DNA of 64,000 nt from UBA6224 sp963730375 (lineage in GTDB: Bacteria > Patescibacteriota > Saccharimonadia > Saccharimonadales > UBA4665). The notes under the pieces are model-generated. The model had not been told where the DNA came from, searched no databases, and saw only the letters and a program-made list of their open reading frames with translations. The DNA lies in assembly GCA_963730375.1 (NCBI GenBank), contig CAVSRJ010000001.1, forward strand, positions 124,001 through 188,000. The letters run 5' to 3'. The position numbers and the translations under genes were made by a program. Shown piece after piece: positions 1-6,994 of the stretch. Each line of letters starts with the position of its first letter. Within the stretch, counting starts at the first letter, position 1.

Positions 1-1
1 A

Positions 2-688
2 AGCCACGTCTCAATCACCGGTGGTGGCCATAGTCTGAGGCCAGGTGAAATAAGCTTAAGTCATCGTGGTGTGCTATTTCTCGATGAGCTGCCTGAATTT
101 AATCGTTTAACCCTCGAGGCGTTACGACAACCCTTGGAGGATAGGACTATCTCTGTGGCTCGAGCCAAAGACACGGTTGAATATCCGGCAGATTTTATCC
201 TCATAGCAACCGCAAACCCCTGTCCCTGCGGATACTACGGCAGCAGTAAGCCCTGTACCTGTTTACCTCACCAACTTCAACGGTATCAGCAGCGAATATC
301 GGGGCCCATACTGGACCGGATTGATCTATTTGCCAATGTGCATGAAGTAGAGCATGCTCGTCTCCTGGGCAAGCCCACGGTGCCCAAGGGCGGTGACCCG
401 CGCGAACGCATAGCTAATGCCCGCCGAACGCAAAAAGAGCGGTACTCCAGCAGCATGAAGCTCAACGCCGCAATGACGAATGCCGATATCAAACGTCTGG
501 CTCGTCTCGACAATGAAGCCAAACTTCTCCTGGACACAGCGGCCGAACGGCTTAGCTTGTCGGCCCGCAGCTATATGAGAACTGTCAAATTAGCACGGAC
601 TATCGCAGACCTGGATAATGCTCCAGATATTTTGACCAAGCACGTCACCGAAGCACTGCAGTTTCGACCACAAACCGTCTCATTCTAA
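2..688 (+). CDS. comM: ComM/YifB-type Mg-chelatase-like AAA+ ATPase, C-terminal part (5' truncated by window edge)
   Basis: The reading frame is open from base 2 and has no start inside the window, so only the C-terminal part is present. Visible motifs are GGGHSLRPGEISLSHRGV, the Walker B segment VLFLDELPEF, the sensor segment ATANPCPCGYYG, and a C-terminal Mg_chelatase_C-type helix (SARSYMRTVKLARTIADLD). In the family, ComM is a hexameric helicase that promotes branch migration during natural transformation. Together with the type IV pilus locus at 20-33 kb this would fit DNA uptake, which is inference. The gene ends 20 bases before the infC promoter. Confidence 0.93.
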   Translation, partial: SHVSITGGGHSLRPGEISLSHRGVLFLDELPEFNRLTLEALRQPLEDRTISVARAKDTVEYPADFILIATANPCPCGYYGSSKPCTCLPHQLQRYQQRISGPILDRIDLFANVHEVEHARLLGKPTVPKGGDPRERIANARRTQKERYSSSMKLNAAMTNADIKRLARLDNEAKLLLDTAAERLSLSARSYMRTVKLARTIADLDNAPDILTKHVTEALQFRPQTVSF

Positions 689-707
689 CGAGTTTAAGGT
701 CAAAACA

Positions 708-736
708 TTGACCCCTGTTCTTCAATCTGTTAAAAT
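708..736 (+). promoter_or_regulatory. Sigma70-type promoter of infC-rpmI-rplT
   Basis: TTGACC (708-713) and TAAAAT (731-736) are separated by 17 bases. The sequence ACCCCTGTT (711-719) overlaps the -35 and recurs at other strong promoters in this window. The predicted transcript starts near 743. Confidence 0.75.
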
Positions 737-774
737 GGCTCGGTAACAAAGAACAAATGTAAGGAGTGCTACCT

Positions 775-1305
775 ATCGCCAAACACACCCGCTTGAACGA
801 ATCGATTCAAGCATCGCAGCTCAGGGTCATTGATGCCGACGGCAAACAGCTCGGCATTTACAGCAAGCAAGAGGCGCTTAGTGTTGCTCGCGAACAAGGA
901 TTGGATCTCGTCGAGATATCGCCAGAGGCGAATCCGCCAGTTGCCAAAATTGTCGACTGGGGTAAGTTCAATTACCAACGCACCAAGCAGCAACAAAAGA
1001 ACAAACGTAACGCAAAAACGCTCGATATGAAGCAAATGCGTTTCGGCCTCAAGATTAGCGACCATGACCTCGGCGTCAAACTCAATAAAGTCACTGGCTT
1101 TTTAGAGGCAGGACACAAAGTGAAAATCACCGTGTTTTACCGAGGACGCGAGCTTGCACACAAGGATCTCGGCTTTAAACTAGCCGATAAGGTCATTGAG
1201 GGCTTCGGTGATACAATAGTAGTCGACCAAAAACCGCAACTCGCGGGTAAACAGCTAAATTTTGTCATAAGGAGTAATCAGCATGCCAAAGCTAAAGACG
1301 CATAG
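775..1305 (+). CDS. infC: Translation initiation factor IF-3, predicted AUC start
   Basis: IF-3 (176 aa) binds the 30S subunit and proofreads the initiator tRNA and start codon. The N-domain runs NESIQASQLRVIDADGKQLG and SKQEALSVAREQGLDLVEI, followed by a lysine-rich linker (about residues 65-85) and the C-domain MKQMRFGLKISDHDL. I place the start at ATC 775. The Shine-Dalgarno AAGGAG (761-766) is 8 bases upstream, whereas the in-frame GTG at 766 lies inside that Shine-Dalgarno and cannot be used with it. Rare AUU/AUC starts are the known basis of infC autoregulation in other bacteria, because IF-3 itself discriminates against them. The 3' end overlaps rpmI by 23 bases. Confidence 0.93.
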   Translation: MAKHTRLNESIQASQLRVIDADGKQLGIYSKQEALSVAREQGLDLVEISPEANPPVAKIVDWGKFNYQRTKQQQKNKRNAKTLDMKQMRFGLKISDHDLGVKLNKVTGFLEAGHKVKITVFYRGRELAHKDLGFKLADKVIEGFGDTIVVDQKPQLAGKQLNFVIRSNQHAKAKDA

Positions 1306-1480
1306 CGGCACAAAAGACCGCGTCAAGGTGTCCAAGAACGGCAAAGTCCGTATGGGACACCCCAACAAGAACCACTTCCTCCAGAAGAAGAGTGGCTCAC
1401 GGAAGCGCAGCCTCGCCGGCCTAAAGACTGCGACGGGTGCCAACGTAAAAAACCTCAAGCTTCGCCTGGGGGCTAAATAA
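1283..1480 (+). CDS. rpmI: 50S ribosomal protein L35
   Basis: A 65-residue basic protein starting MPKLKTHSGTKDRVKVSKNG with the typical bL35 KKSGSRKRSLAGL segment. It lies inside the infC-rpmI-rplT operon, has its own Shine-Dalgarno (AAGGAG at 1270-1275), overlaps the infC end, and shares one base with the rplT start (TAATG). Length and order match the conserved bacterial operon. Confidence 0.97.
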   Translation: MPKLKTHSGTKDRVKVSKNGKVRMGHPNKNHFLQKKSGSRKRSLAGLKTATGANVKNLKLRLGAK

Positions 1481-1824
1481 TGCGCGTGAAGCGCGGCGTA
1501 GCCGCCCACAAGAAGCACCAGAAGATCCGCAAGGCAACCAAGGGCATGACTCACTCCAACCGAGTGAGTATCAAGCGTGGACGCCAAGCAGTCACCAAGT
1601 CTTTGCAATTCGCTACTCGCGATCGCAAGAACCGCAAGCGAACCTTTCGCCAGCTGTGGAATGCACGCATCAATGCTGCAGCCCGCCTCAACGGCACCAC
1701 CTACAGCAAGCTAATCGCCGGCCTAAAGGCCGCCGATGTCCAGCTCGACCGTAAGGTGCTGGCCGAACTGGCCGTCAACGAGCCAAAGGCCTTCACCGCT
1801 GTCGTCAAAGCCGCCAAAAAGTAA
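1480..1824 (+). CDS. rplT: 50S ribosomal protein L20
   Basis: bL20 (114 aa) is an early 23S rRNA-binding assembly protein and, in other bacteria, the repressor of its own operon. Family signatures are MRVKRGVAAHKKHQKIRKAT at the N-terminus, RDRKNRKRTFRQLWNARINA in the middle, and a C-terminal helix ending in KKAAKK-type residues. It is translationally coupled to rpmI and followed by a bidirectional terminator. Confidence 0.97.
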   Translation: MRVKRGVAAHKKHQKIRKATKGMTHSNRVSIKRGRQAVTKSLQFATRDRKNRKRTFRQLWNARINAAARLNGTTYSKLIAGLKAADVQLDRKVLAELAVNEPKAFTAVVKAAKK

Positions 1825-1847
1825 GTAACTGCTGATCTACTTCAACT

Positions 1848-1876
1848 AAAAAACCTCCCACTGGGGAGGTTTTTTA
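1848..1876. terminator. Bidirectional intrinsic terminator between rplT and rnpB
   Basis: The inverted repeat AACCTCCC-ACTGG-GGAGGTT is flanked by an A-run on the left and a T-run on the right. It can therefore end the rplT transcript (+) and the rnpB transcript (-). Confidence 0.9.
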
Positions 1877-1879
1877 GTG

Positions 1880-2229
1880 CCAGGTTACCCGTAAGCCGGA
1901 TTTTGTTTTAGCTAATCATCTATCTTGTTCTGGTGTCGCCACCAAAATCACGCGGATCTTATGACGAATCCTCAGCGGGACACTTCGAGCTTTGAGGCTC
2001 CAAGAATCCATCTCCTTGCAGCAGACAGGGTTTACCACCGGATATCGTCACCGACATCCACTGTGGGCTCTTACCCCACTCGTTTCACCCTTACCTCGCA
2101 GGGCGAGGCGGTATCGTTTCTGTGGCACTTTCCCTAGGATTACTCCCGGTTGCCGTTAGCAACTGTCCTTCCCTATGCTGTCCGGACTTTCCTCTCCGAC
2201 AAGCGGAGCGATTAGCCAGTAACCTAGCG
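1880..2229 (-). ncRNA. rnpB: RNase P RNA
   Basis: On the minus strand the sequence contains the universal RNase P RNA blocks in order: GAGGAAAGTCCGGAC near the 5' end, GGGAAAGTGCCACAGAAA, GTAAGGGTGAAACG, GGTAAACCC, and near the 3' end AAATCCGGCTTACGGGTAACC. The 5' AGGTTACTGG and 3' GGTAACCT can pair as P1. The RNA processes tRNA 5' ends. Length (about 350 nt) is normal for a type A molecule. Transcription ends at the shared terminator with rplT. Confidence 0.96.
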
Positions 2230-2235
2230 TTCGCT

Positions 2236-2241
2236 ATTATA
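2236..2241 (-). promoter_or_regulatory. -10 element of rnpB, overlapping the stop codon of the upstream gene
   Basis: A perfect TATAAT on the minus strand lies 7 bases before the predicted RNase P RNA start. Its TAA is the stop codon of the ASCH-RNase H gene. No strong -35 is visible. Confidence 0.65.
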
Positions 2242-3061
2242 CTATGTTTCGCTCGTCACCGTCACTAATGTGCTCATCGAGCGCTCGATTCACCGCTGCA
2301 TCGGCAGCTTTATTGAGCTCGCGCGGGATGTGGGTGAACTTTACTTCGTCAAATTGGGCAACCAACTGCTTAATAGCTTCGTGTATGGGCCATAAGTCGC
2401 GGTTTTTCACCTTGAACGCACCCTTCATTTGGTTTACGACTAGCAGACTATCCATATATACATCTACTTTTTTGGCACCGAGTGATTTTGCCTCCTCGAG
2501 CCCCAACTTCAGTGCGGTATACTCTGCCTGGTTGTTGGTTGTAATACCCAGATATACACCTTTATCAACAAGTAGCCCGTCGTTCGTATCAAACAACACA
2601 AATCCACTGGCAGAGGGTCCAGGATTGCCCCGAGAACCACCGTCTGCATAGAGTTTAACATCGGTAGAGCGTTTCTTGCTGTCTACCCGTTCGTTTGGAA
2701 TGACTGGCTGGTCCTGATACGGGAAAAAATCGAAGTGAATAATCTTGACCGGGGTTTTCATCGTCACCGAGTCACCATAATAGCCTTGATATGTTTTGAG
2801 CATTTCCTGACTCGAACCAAACTTCTCGTTGCCTTCATAGTCTTCTTTGCCAATCTCGCCTAAGCGCTTTTCGATTACCCGATTAATGAGCGCCTCGCCA
2901 AACACAACCCAGGTGTCGTGGTCATGCGGGTTTACCTTGTCGACCAGTGTCACACGGTCATCAACGGACAAATCTTTATCATCAAACAGACGCCAGGTGC
3001 TGGTCTTTTTGCCAGAACGGATGTCATTTGCGAGCTGATGGTCAAGTTTTAGTGATTTCAT
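2237..3061 (-). CDS. ASCH domain - RNase HI fusion protein
   Basis: The 274-residue protein has two parts. Residues 1-115 resemble an ASCH/PUA-like RNA-binding domain (MKSLKLDHQLANDIRSGKKT, then WRLFDDKDLSVDD and VVFGEALINRVIEKRLGEI). Residues 130-265 are an RNase HI domain with YADGGSRGNPGP, NNQAEYTAL, a catalytic DS (VYMDSLLVV) and a final N-KAADAAVNRALD. The Asp-Glu-Asp-Asp set needed for cleaving RNA in RNA/DNA hybrids appears intact. The start overlaps the PCD-like gene by 4 bases (ATGA), so the two are cotranscribed. The N-terminal ASCH part is unusual for RNase HI and could add RNA recognition (inference). Confidence 0.88.
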   Translation of the reverse strand: MKSLKLDHQLANDIRSGKKTSTWRLFDDKDLSVDDRVTLVDKVNPHDHDTWVVFGEALINRVIEKRLGEIGKEDYEGNEKFGSSQEMLKTYQGYYGDSVTMKTPVKIIHFDFFPYQDQPVIPNERVDSKKRSTDVKLYADGGSRGNPGPSASGFVLFDTNDGLLVDKGVYLGITTNNQAEYTALKLGLEEAKSLGAKKVDVYMDSLLVVNQMKGAFKVKNRDLWPIHEAIKQLVAQFDEVKFTHIPRELNKAADAAVNRALDEHISDGDERNIV

Positions 3062-3291
3062 TGGGCTAGTTCGTCGATTGCTGCGGCAAGCGCGTGGTCT
3101 TTTTCGGTAATAATTGCGCTGGAGTCATGTGTCGTCAGCCACATCTCAACGACATTCCATTCATTAGTCCACCGCGGGTGGTGCTGATGTCGTTCTGCGA
3201 TAGCTGCAACGCTCGTCATAAAGTTAAATGCTTCGGCGAAATCTGCAAACTGAAATTTTCGATAGAGCCCATCTTCGGTTTCTTGCCACAT
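3058..3291 (-). CDS. Pterin-4a-carbinolamine dehydratase-like protein
   Basis: This 77-residue protein carries the PCD/DCoH signature: ERHQHHPRWTNEWNVVEMWLTTHD spans residues 33-56, with the catalytic-type His pair followed by P and W. In other organisms the enzyme dehydrates 4a-hydroxytetrahydropterin. No pterin-dependent hydroxylase is visible here, so the real substrate is unknown. The -10 element TAAGAT lies 6 bases before the ATG, implying a leaderless mRNA. Confidence 0.85.
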   Translation of the reverse strand: MWQETEDGLYRKFQFADFAEAFNFMTSVAAIAERHQHHPRWTNEWNVVEMWLTTHDSSAIITEKDHALAAAIDELAQ

Positions 3292-3308
3292 GCCTCTATC
3301 TTATCATG

Positions 3309-3384
3309 TGGTCGGGGTGACAGGACTTGAACCTGCGACCTCACGGCCCCCAGCCGTACGCGCTACCAACTGCGCCACACCCCG
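3309..3384 (-). tRNA. tRNA-Pro (GGG)
   Basis: Acceptor CGGGGTG pairs with CACCCCG. The anticodon loop CTGGGGG gives anticodon GGG, the T arm has GGTTCAAGTCC, and the 3' CCA is encoded. It reads CCC/CCU proline codons. Confidence 0.95.
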
Positions 3385-3388
3385 ATGG

Positions 3389-3417
3389 TGTATATGATTT
3401 GACGGTTGATTAAACAA
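3389..3417 (-). promoter_or_regulatory. Promoter of tRNA-Pro
   Basis: TTGTTT and TATACA on the minus strand are separated by 17 bases, and the -10 ends 4 bases before the mature tRNA 5' end. Confidence 0.6.
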
Positions 3418-3591
3418 CCTTGGGCTTGGTTTATCCAACTAGTTGCTCGGCGAGTCCATCCGAATGACAACCTGGTAGAAAAACCAGGTGGGTGCTCGCA
3501 CAATCGAGACCACGGCCTGATTGCTATAAAGCTCCCGTATGATAGATATTCAGATTATCATATATCGGCGAACATCACCGAGCTGTATATA

Positions 3592-4218
3592 TTATAGCGT
3601 CTGTAGTAGAAATTGAATAATGGCGTTGTCGATACTCAACAGTATGTCTGTGAAGCCTGGAACAACTAATATGAGTCCGAAGATAATGAAAAAGCCAAAC
3701 TGTTCGAGCGACGCCATGAACGCCTGAACCGGCTCAGGGGCCACTGCGTACAACACTCGTGAACCATCGAGTGGCGGAATTGGTACCATATTGAACACAA
3801 AGAGACCGACGTTAAGCTGAAGAAAAATGATCCAAATTGTTGCGGTTGTAGCATCAAGCGGCGCAAACCGTAGGACCAATGCCGCCAAGAAGGCTAAGAC
3901 AAAGTTAGTCAGCGGTCCGGCCAGCGCAATCAGTCCTGCACCAAATTCATCATACTTCACTCTGTCGGGGTTAAACGGCACTGGCTTAGCGGCAAGAATG
4001 GGCGCATGAAATACCAGCAACGTAATCGCCGGGAGCACGAGCGTCAGGAATGGATCAATGTGTCTCAGCGGATTAAGGCTAATTCTGCCCTGCTCTTGGG
4101 CGGTGGTGTCACCAAGTTTGAGTCCGACAAACGCATGCATCATCTCATGAATGCTAATCGAGATCACTAACGACACAAATACAACGACCAGCGTAAAACC
4201 ATTGATAGATAAGTCCAT
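3592..4218 (-). CDS. Site-2 protease family (M50) membrane zinc metalloprotease
   Basis: This 208-residue, multi-helix membrane protein has HEMMHA at residues 24-29 (the HEXXH zinc motif inside the first membrane segment), GRISLNPLRHIDP near residue 65, and FNMVPIPPLDGSR near residue 145, which supplies the Asp ligand of the LDG motif. These are the hallmarks of the compact FtsX/YwhC-like M50 branch without a PDZ domain. It is predicted to cleave substrates within the membrane; the substrate is unknown. The -10 TATACT is 7 bases before the ATG, so the mRNA looks leaderless. Confidence 0.92.
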   Translation of the reverse strand: MDLSINGFTLVVVFVSLVISISIHEMMHAFVGLKLGDTTAQEQGRISLNPLRHIDPFLTLVLPAITLLVFHAPILAAKPVPFNPDRVKYDEFGAGLIALAGPLTNFVLAFLAALVLRFAPLDATTATIWIIFLQLNVGLFVFNMVPIPPLDGSRVLYAVAPEPVQAFMASLEQFGFFIIFGLILVVPGFTDILLSIDNAIIQFLLQTL

Positions 4219-4237
4219 TGCAGCCAGTATACCATCA

Positions 4238-4266
4238 TTGACATCTGTTAGCGCTTAGGGTAAAGT
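4238..4266 (+). promoter_or_regulatory. Promoter of rpmB
   Basis: TTGACA (4238-4243), a 17-base spacer and TAAAGT (4261-4266). The spacer starts with TCTGTTAGC, a partial match to the CCYCTGTTA element seen at other promoters here. Confidence 0.75.
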
Positions 4267-4297
4267 AAGAAGCTGAGTAATTCATCAAGGGATACAT

Positions 4298-4492
4298 ATG
4301 CAGAAATGTGACGTTACCGGCAAGGGCAAGCAGTACGGCAGCAATGTCAGCTTTTCCCAACGCCACACCAAGAAAGTCTGGAAGCCAAATCTCCAGAAGA
4401 AGACCGTAATTGTCGATGGCAAGAAGGTCAAGCTAAAGATCAGCACCCAGGCACTACGCACCCTCAAGAAAAAGGGTCTTATCAGCGCCTAG
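4298..4492 (+). CDS. rpmB: 50S ribosomal protein L28
   Basis: A 64-residue basic protein beginning MQKCDVTGKGKQYGSNVSFS with the bL28 core RHTKKVWKPNLQKK and the end ALRTLKKKGL. It is monocistronic, with a promoter 30 bases upstream, an AAGGGA ribosome site and a terminator directly downstream. Confidence 0.96.
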   Translation: MQKCDVTGKGKQYGSNVSFSQRHTKKVWKPNLQKKTVIVDGKKVKLKISTQALRTLKKKGLISA

Positions 4493-4506
4493 TCAATCAA
4501 TAGCAC

Positions 4507-4535
4507 CAAAAAACCACCCGCCGGGTGGTTTTTTA
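4507..4535. terminator. Bidirectional terminator between rpmB and the MBL-fold gene
   Basis: The stem ACCACCC-GCC-GGGTGGT is flanked by A and T runs and sits between two convergent genes. Confidence 0.88.
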
Positions 4536-4551
4536 TATGGCAACGTATTCT

Positions 4552-5175
4552 CTACGCTTTTTCGAGAACTGACAGATGAGTTGTCTCAGCCAGTTCGCCT
4601 GGTTTGATGCGGAGTTTCTGGACAGTATCAGTAGGCTCCATGGACATCTCCTTGAGCGCAGCGGCAAGAGGCTGTTGTGGCACCTCATAGTTCAGCGCCT
4701 TATCCTCATAATGTGTGGGAATGACGAGTTTTGGGTCAATTTTGCGGATAAGCTTCTGTGCGCCAACTGGATCTAGGGTAAATCCATTACCACCGACCGG
4801 TACGAACAACACGTCAACCATGCCGATATTCTCGAGTTGGTCATCGCTCAGCTCAGGATAAATGTGGCCGAGCACTGCATAGACCAGCTCGCCAACGGTT
4901 AACTTGAATATGGTATTGTTTGTGCCAGCTTCGTCCAGGTGAGACCGTGCAGGAATACCGTGAATCGAAACATTCCCCAGCTCGTAGTCACCGGGCATGT
5001 CGATGGTCATACGGCTATCATCGACAGGTTCGTCATGTGCGCCAGTGAACAATACAACATCACCTGGTTTCGTAACTGTCTTTGCCCCTAGGCTTGCCAG
5101 ATTATCGTCAACAACTATTCGGATATCCTTATTCGAAAACACCAAACAATTAGCGCCATAAAACTGTACGTCCAC
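4552..5175 (-). CDS. Metallo-beta-lactamase-fold protein, probably catalytically degenerate
   Basis: The 207-residue sequence starts MDVQFYGANCLVFSNKDIRI, the first strand of UPF0173-like MBL hydrolases, and keeps the GDYELGNVSIHGIPA turn and the late VIPTHYED strand. The usual HXHXDH zinc motif is absent: at that position it reads VVLFTGAHDEP. Enzymatic activity is therefore doubtful. The GTG start shares one base with the stop of the wHTH gene upstream (TAGTG), with AGGAG in front, so the two are coupled and probably act together (inference). Confidence 0.75.
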   Translation of the reverse strand: MDVQFYGANCLVFSNKDIRIVVDDNLASLGAKTVTKPGDVVLFTGAHDEPVDDSRMTIDMPGDYELGNVSIHGIPARSHLDEAGTNNTIFKLTVGELVYAVLGHIYPELSDDQLENIGMVDVLFVPVGGNGFTLDPVGAQKLIRKIDPKLVIPTHYEDKALNYEVPQQPLAAALKEMSMEPTDTVQKLRIKPGELAETTHLSVLEKA

Positions 5176-5771
5176 TATTCTTCTCCTAGTACGTTATCTT
5201 TATCAAGCAAGACTTGCTTTTTAGCATCAAGTATATTGGCCACGAACCGATCTTTGATTTGTCGACGATACCGAAAATCATCAAGAGTCATGACGGTATA
5301 GCGTATATCTCTGCCCTCTTTTGCTTCAATATCGGCGATGTATTTTTCCAATGCATGGTTGTTGATATCGCCCACTAGAAGCAAATCGATGCCAGCTGAC
5401 TCATCACGCGTAAACACCCCGGTATATAGCGCCACGTCGACTTTGCCGAGTGCCTTTAGGCCGTCACGCGCATCATCCTTGATAGTAGTCTTGGCGGTCT
5501 TTTTATTCGTGAAGCTCGCCGTGCCAAATATGGACAAGAACGCATCATAGTGCTCAAATTTTTTGTTAACTTCGTAGTAGAGGCGGTTGTTGTTTGTATC
5601 CGAGCTGATGATGCCGGCACTAAGGAGATTGGCGAGTTCTCGTCGCACGGAGTTAATCTGCTCGTCGATTTTTCGGGTAATCTCGCGAACATAGAACGAT
5701 CGGTTGGGGTTGGTATAGAAAAGCTGCAGCAGCTTCACACGAGTTTTCGACCCAAACAGTTGTTCAATCAT
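5175..5771 (-). CDS. Winged-helix regulator with a nucleotidyltransferase-like C-terminal domain
   Basis: The N-terminal 80 residues (IEQLFGSKTRVKLLQLFYTN, then FYVREITRKI and INSVRRELANLLSAGI) form an ArsR/MarR-type winged helix. Residues 100-180 (KVDVALYTGVFTRDESAGID, then LLLVGDINNHALEKYIADIE) resemble the strand order of a MNT-type nucleotidyltransferase fold without clear catalytic residues. I chose ATG 5771 because TACAAT ends 6 bases before it (leaderless) and the longer in-frame start would lie upstream of that -10. It is the first gene of a pair with the MBL-fold protein. Confidence 0.75.
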   Translation of the reverse strand: MIEQLFGSKTRVKLLQLFYTNPNRSFYVREITRKIDEQINSVRRELANLLSAGIISSDTNNNRLYYEVNKKFEHYDAFLSIFGTASFTNKKTAKTTIKDDARDGLKALGKVDVALYTGVFTRDESAGIDLLLVGDINNHALEKYIADIEAKEGRDIRYTVMTLDDFRYRRQIKDRFVANILDAKKQVLLDKDNVLGEE

Positions 5772-5808
5772 GGTTCTATTGTAGCAAACAGATACCAACT
5801 ATGGAATG

Positions 5809-6690
5809 TTATTTGTTCAAAAATGTTGTGACCAGCTCAACAGTTTGTGCAATTTTATCCCTGTTGTCGAGCCAGTGAATACTATTGTTACGCTTGAACC
5901 AGGTGCGTTGTTTCTTAGCAAGCTGGATGCTACCGCGGATGATACGCTCTCGGGTCAACACGAGCGACTGCGTTCCCGCAAAATACTCCCTCCACTCACG
6001 ATATCCGATACCTTTCATTGGCTCCACATCCCAACCATACGTATTGGCAAGCGACCTAACCTCCTGCTCGAGTCCTGCCCTCAGCATAGTATCAACACGA
6101 GACTCAATACGATGCTCCAATTCGTCCCGCGGGATTCGCAATCCCAGCACGAGGGCATTATCCCGCAGCGGGTGACGGCTGGGCTCGGCACCTGCATTTT
6201 CGATGAGCCTAATAACTCGCCGTTTGTTGCGAGTATCGATGAAGTTAGTATCCAAGTTTTGTTTTGCTGCGATACCAAGTAAGTCAGGAAGGCTCATGAC
6301 TTCCAGCTTTGCTCGGGCGTTGGGGTCTGACGGTGGCAGAAAACTATAGTTGTATATGACGCTATCGACGTAGAGACCTGTACCACCCACAAGTATCGGC
6401 AGTTTGCCGCGGCCGGCTATGTCCGTAATGGCATCAACGGCCATGCGCTGGAATACTGCAGCGCTGAAACCCTCCGCGGGGTCAGCTACGTCGAGTAAAT
6501 GATGCGGCACACGTTGTTGGTCTTCAGCAGATGGCTTTGCGGTACCAATGTCAAATCCTTTATAGACGGTCCACGAGTCGGCGCAGATGATTTCACCATC
6601 CAGGCGCTCGGCTGCTTCGAGCGCCAGAGCTGACTTGCCGCTGGCGGTTTCGCCAACTATCACGAGGAGTGGAGCTACTTTGGCGCCCAT
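5809..6690 (-). CDS. miaA: tRNA dimethylallyltransferase
   Basis: MiaA adds an isopentenyl group from DMAPP to A37 of tRNAs reading UNN codons. The 293-residue protein has the P-loop GETASGKSALALE at residues 12-24, DSWTVYKGFDIGTAKPS (normally DSMQVY..DIGTAKP), PHHLLDVADP, ILVGGTGLYVDS, and a C-terminal KGIGYREWREYF with QLAKKQRTWFKRN. The reading frame is complete. It overlaps the upstream ATL gene by 16 bases and lies in the thrS operon. Confidence 0.95.
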   Translation of the reverse strand: MGAKVAPLLVIVGETASGKSALALEAAERLDGEIICADSWTVYKGFDIGTAKPSAEDQQRVPHHLLDVADPAEGFSAAVFQRMAVDAITDIAGRGKLPILVGGTGLYVDSVIYNYSFLPPSDPNARAKLEVMSLPDLLGIAAKQNLDTNFIDTRNKRRVIRLIENAGAEPSRHPLRDNALVLGLRIPRDELEHRIESRVDTMLRAGLEQEVRSLANTYGWDVEPMKGIGYREWREYFAGTQSLVLTRERIIRGSIQLAKKQRTWFKRNNSIHWLDNRDKIAQTVELVTTFLNK

Positions 6691-6983
6691 AATAGCTCCC
6701 TGATATTCAATTGCCCTTTCTCGTCGAAGATCACCCCCTCTGCCTCGAGTGCTTGCTGATGAGCCCGTCGGCCACCCGGATATCCAGCTGCCAACCCGCC
6801 CTGCCTGTTAACGACACGCTGCCAAGGCAAATTGGGGTCACCAAAGTGAGCGATACCACCAACAATCCTGGCAGCTCGAGCATTACCGCACATAGCTGCA
6901 AGCTGACCATATGTCATAACTCTGCCTGTCGGTATCTGCGCCACAATTGCCTCCACCCTGTCCCGGAAATCACGCTCTACCAT
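6675..6983 (-). CDS. Alkyltransferase-like protein (MGMT fold without the reactive cysteine)
   Basis: The 102-residue protein matches the DNA-binding domain of O6-alkylguanine transferases: IPTGRVMTYGQLAAMCGNAR (residues 17-36), then RIVGGIAH and NLPWQRVVNRQGG. The family's PCHRV active site is PWQRV here, so the acceptor cysteine is replaced by Trp. That is the defining trait of ATL proteins, which flip out O6-alkylguanine and hand the lesion to nucleotide excision repair rather than repairing it directly. It sits between thrS and miaA. Confidence 0.88.
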   Translation of the reverse strand: MVERDFRDRVEAIVAQIPTGRVMTYGQLAAMCGNARAARIVGGIAHFGDPNLPWQRVVNRQGGLAAGYPGGRRAHQQALEAEGVIFDEKGQLNIRELLWAPK

Positions 6984-6994
6984 GTTGAATTCCC

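Noticed and set aside
766..774. GTG 766 as infC start
   Set aside because: It lies inside the AAGGAG ribosome site; the product would start within its own Shine-Dalgarno.
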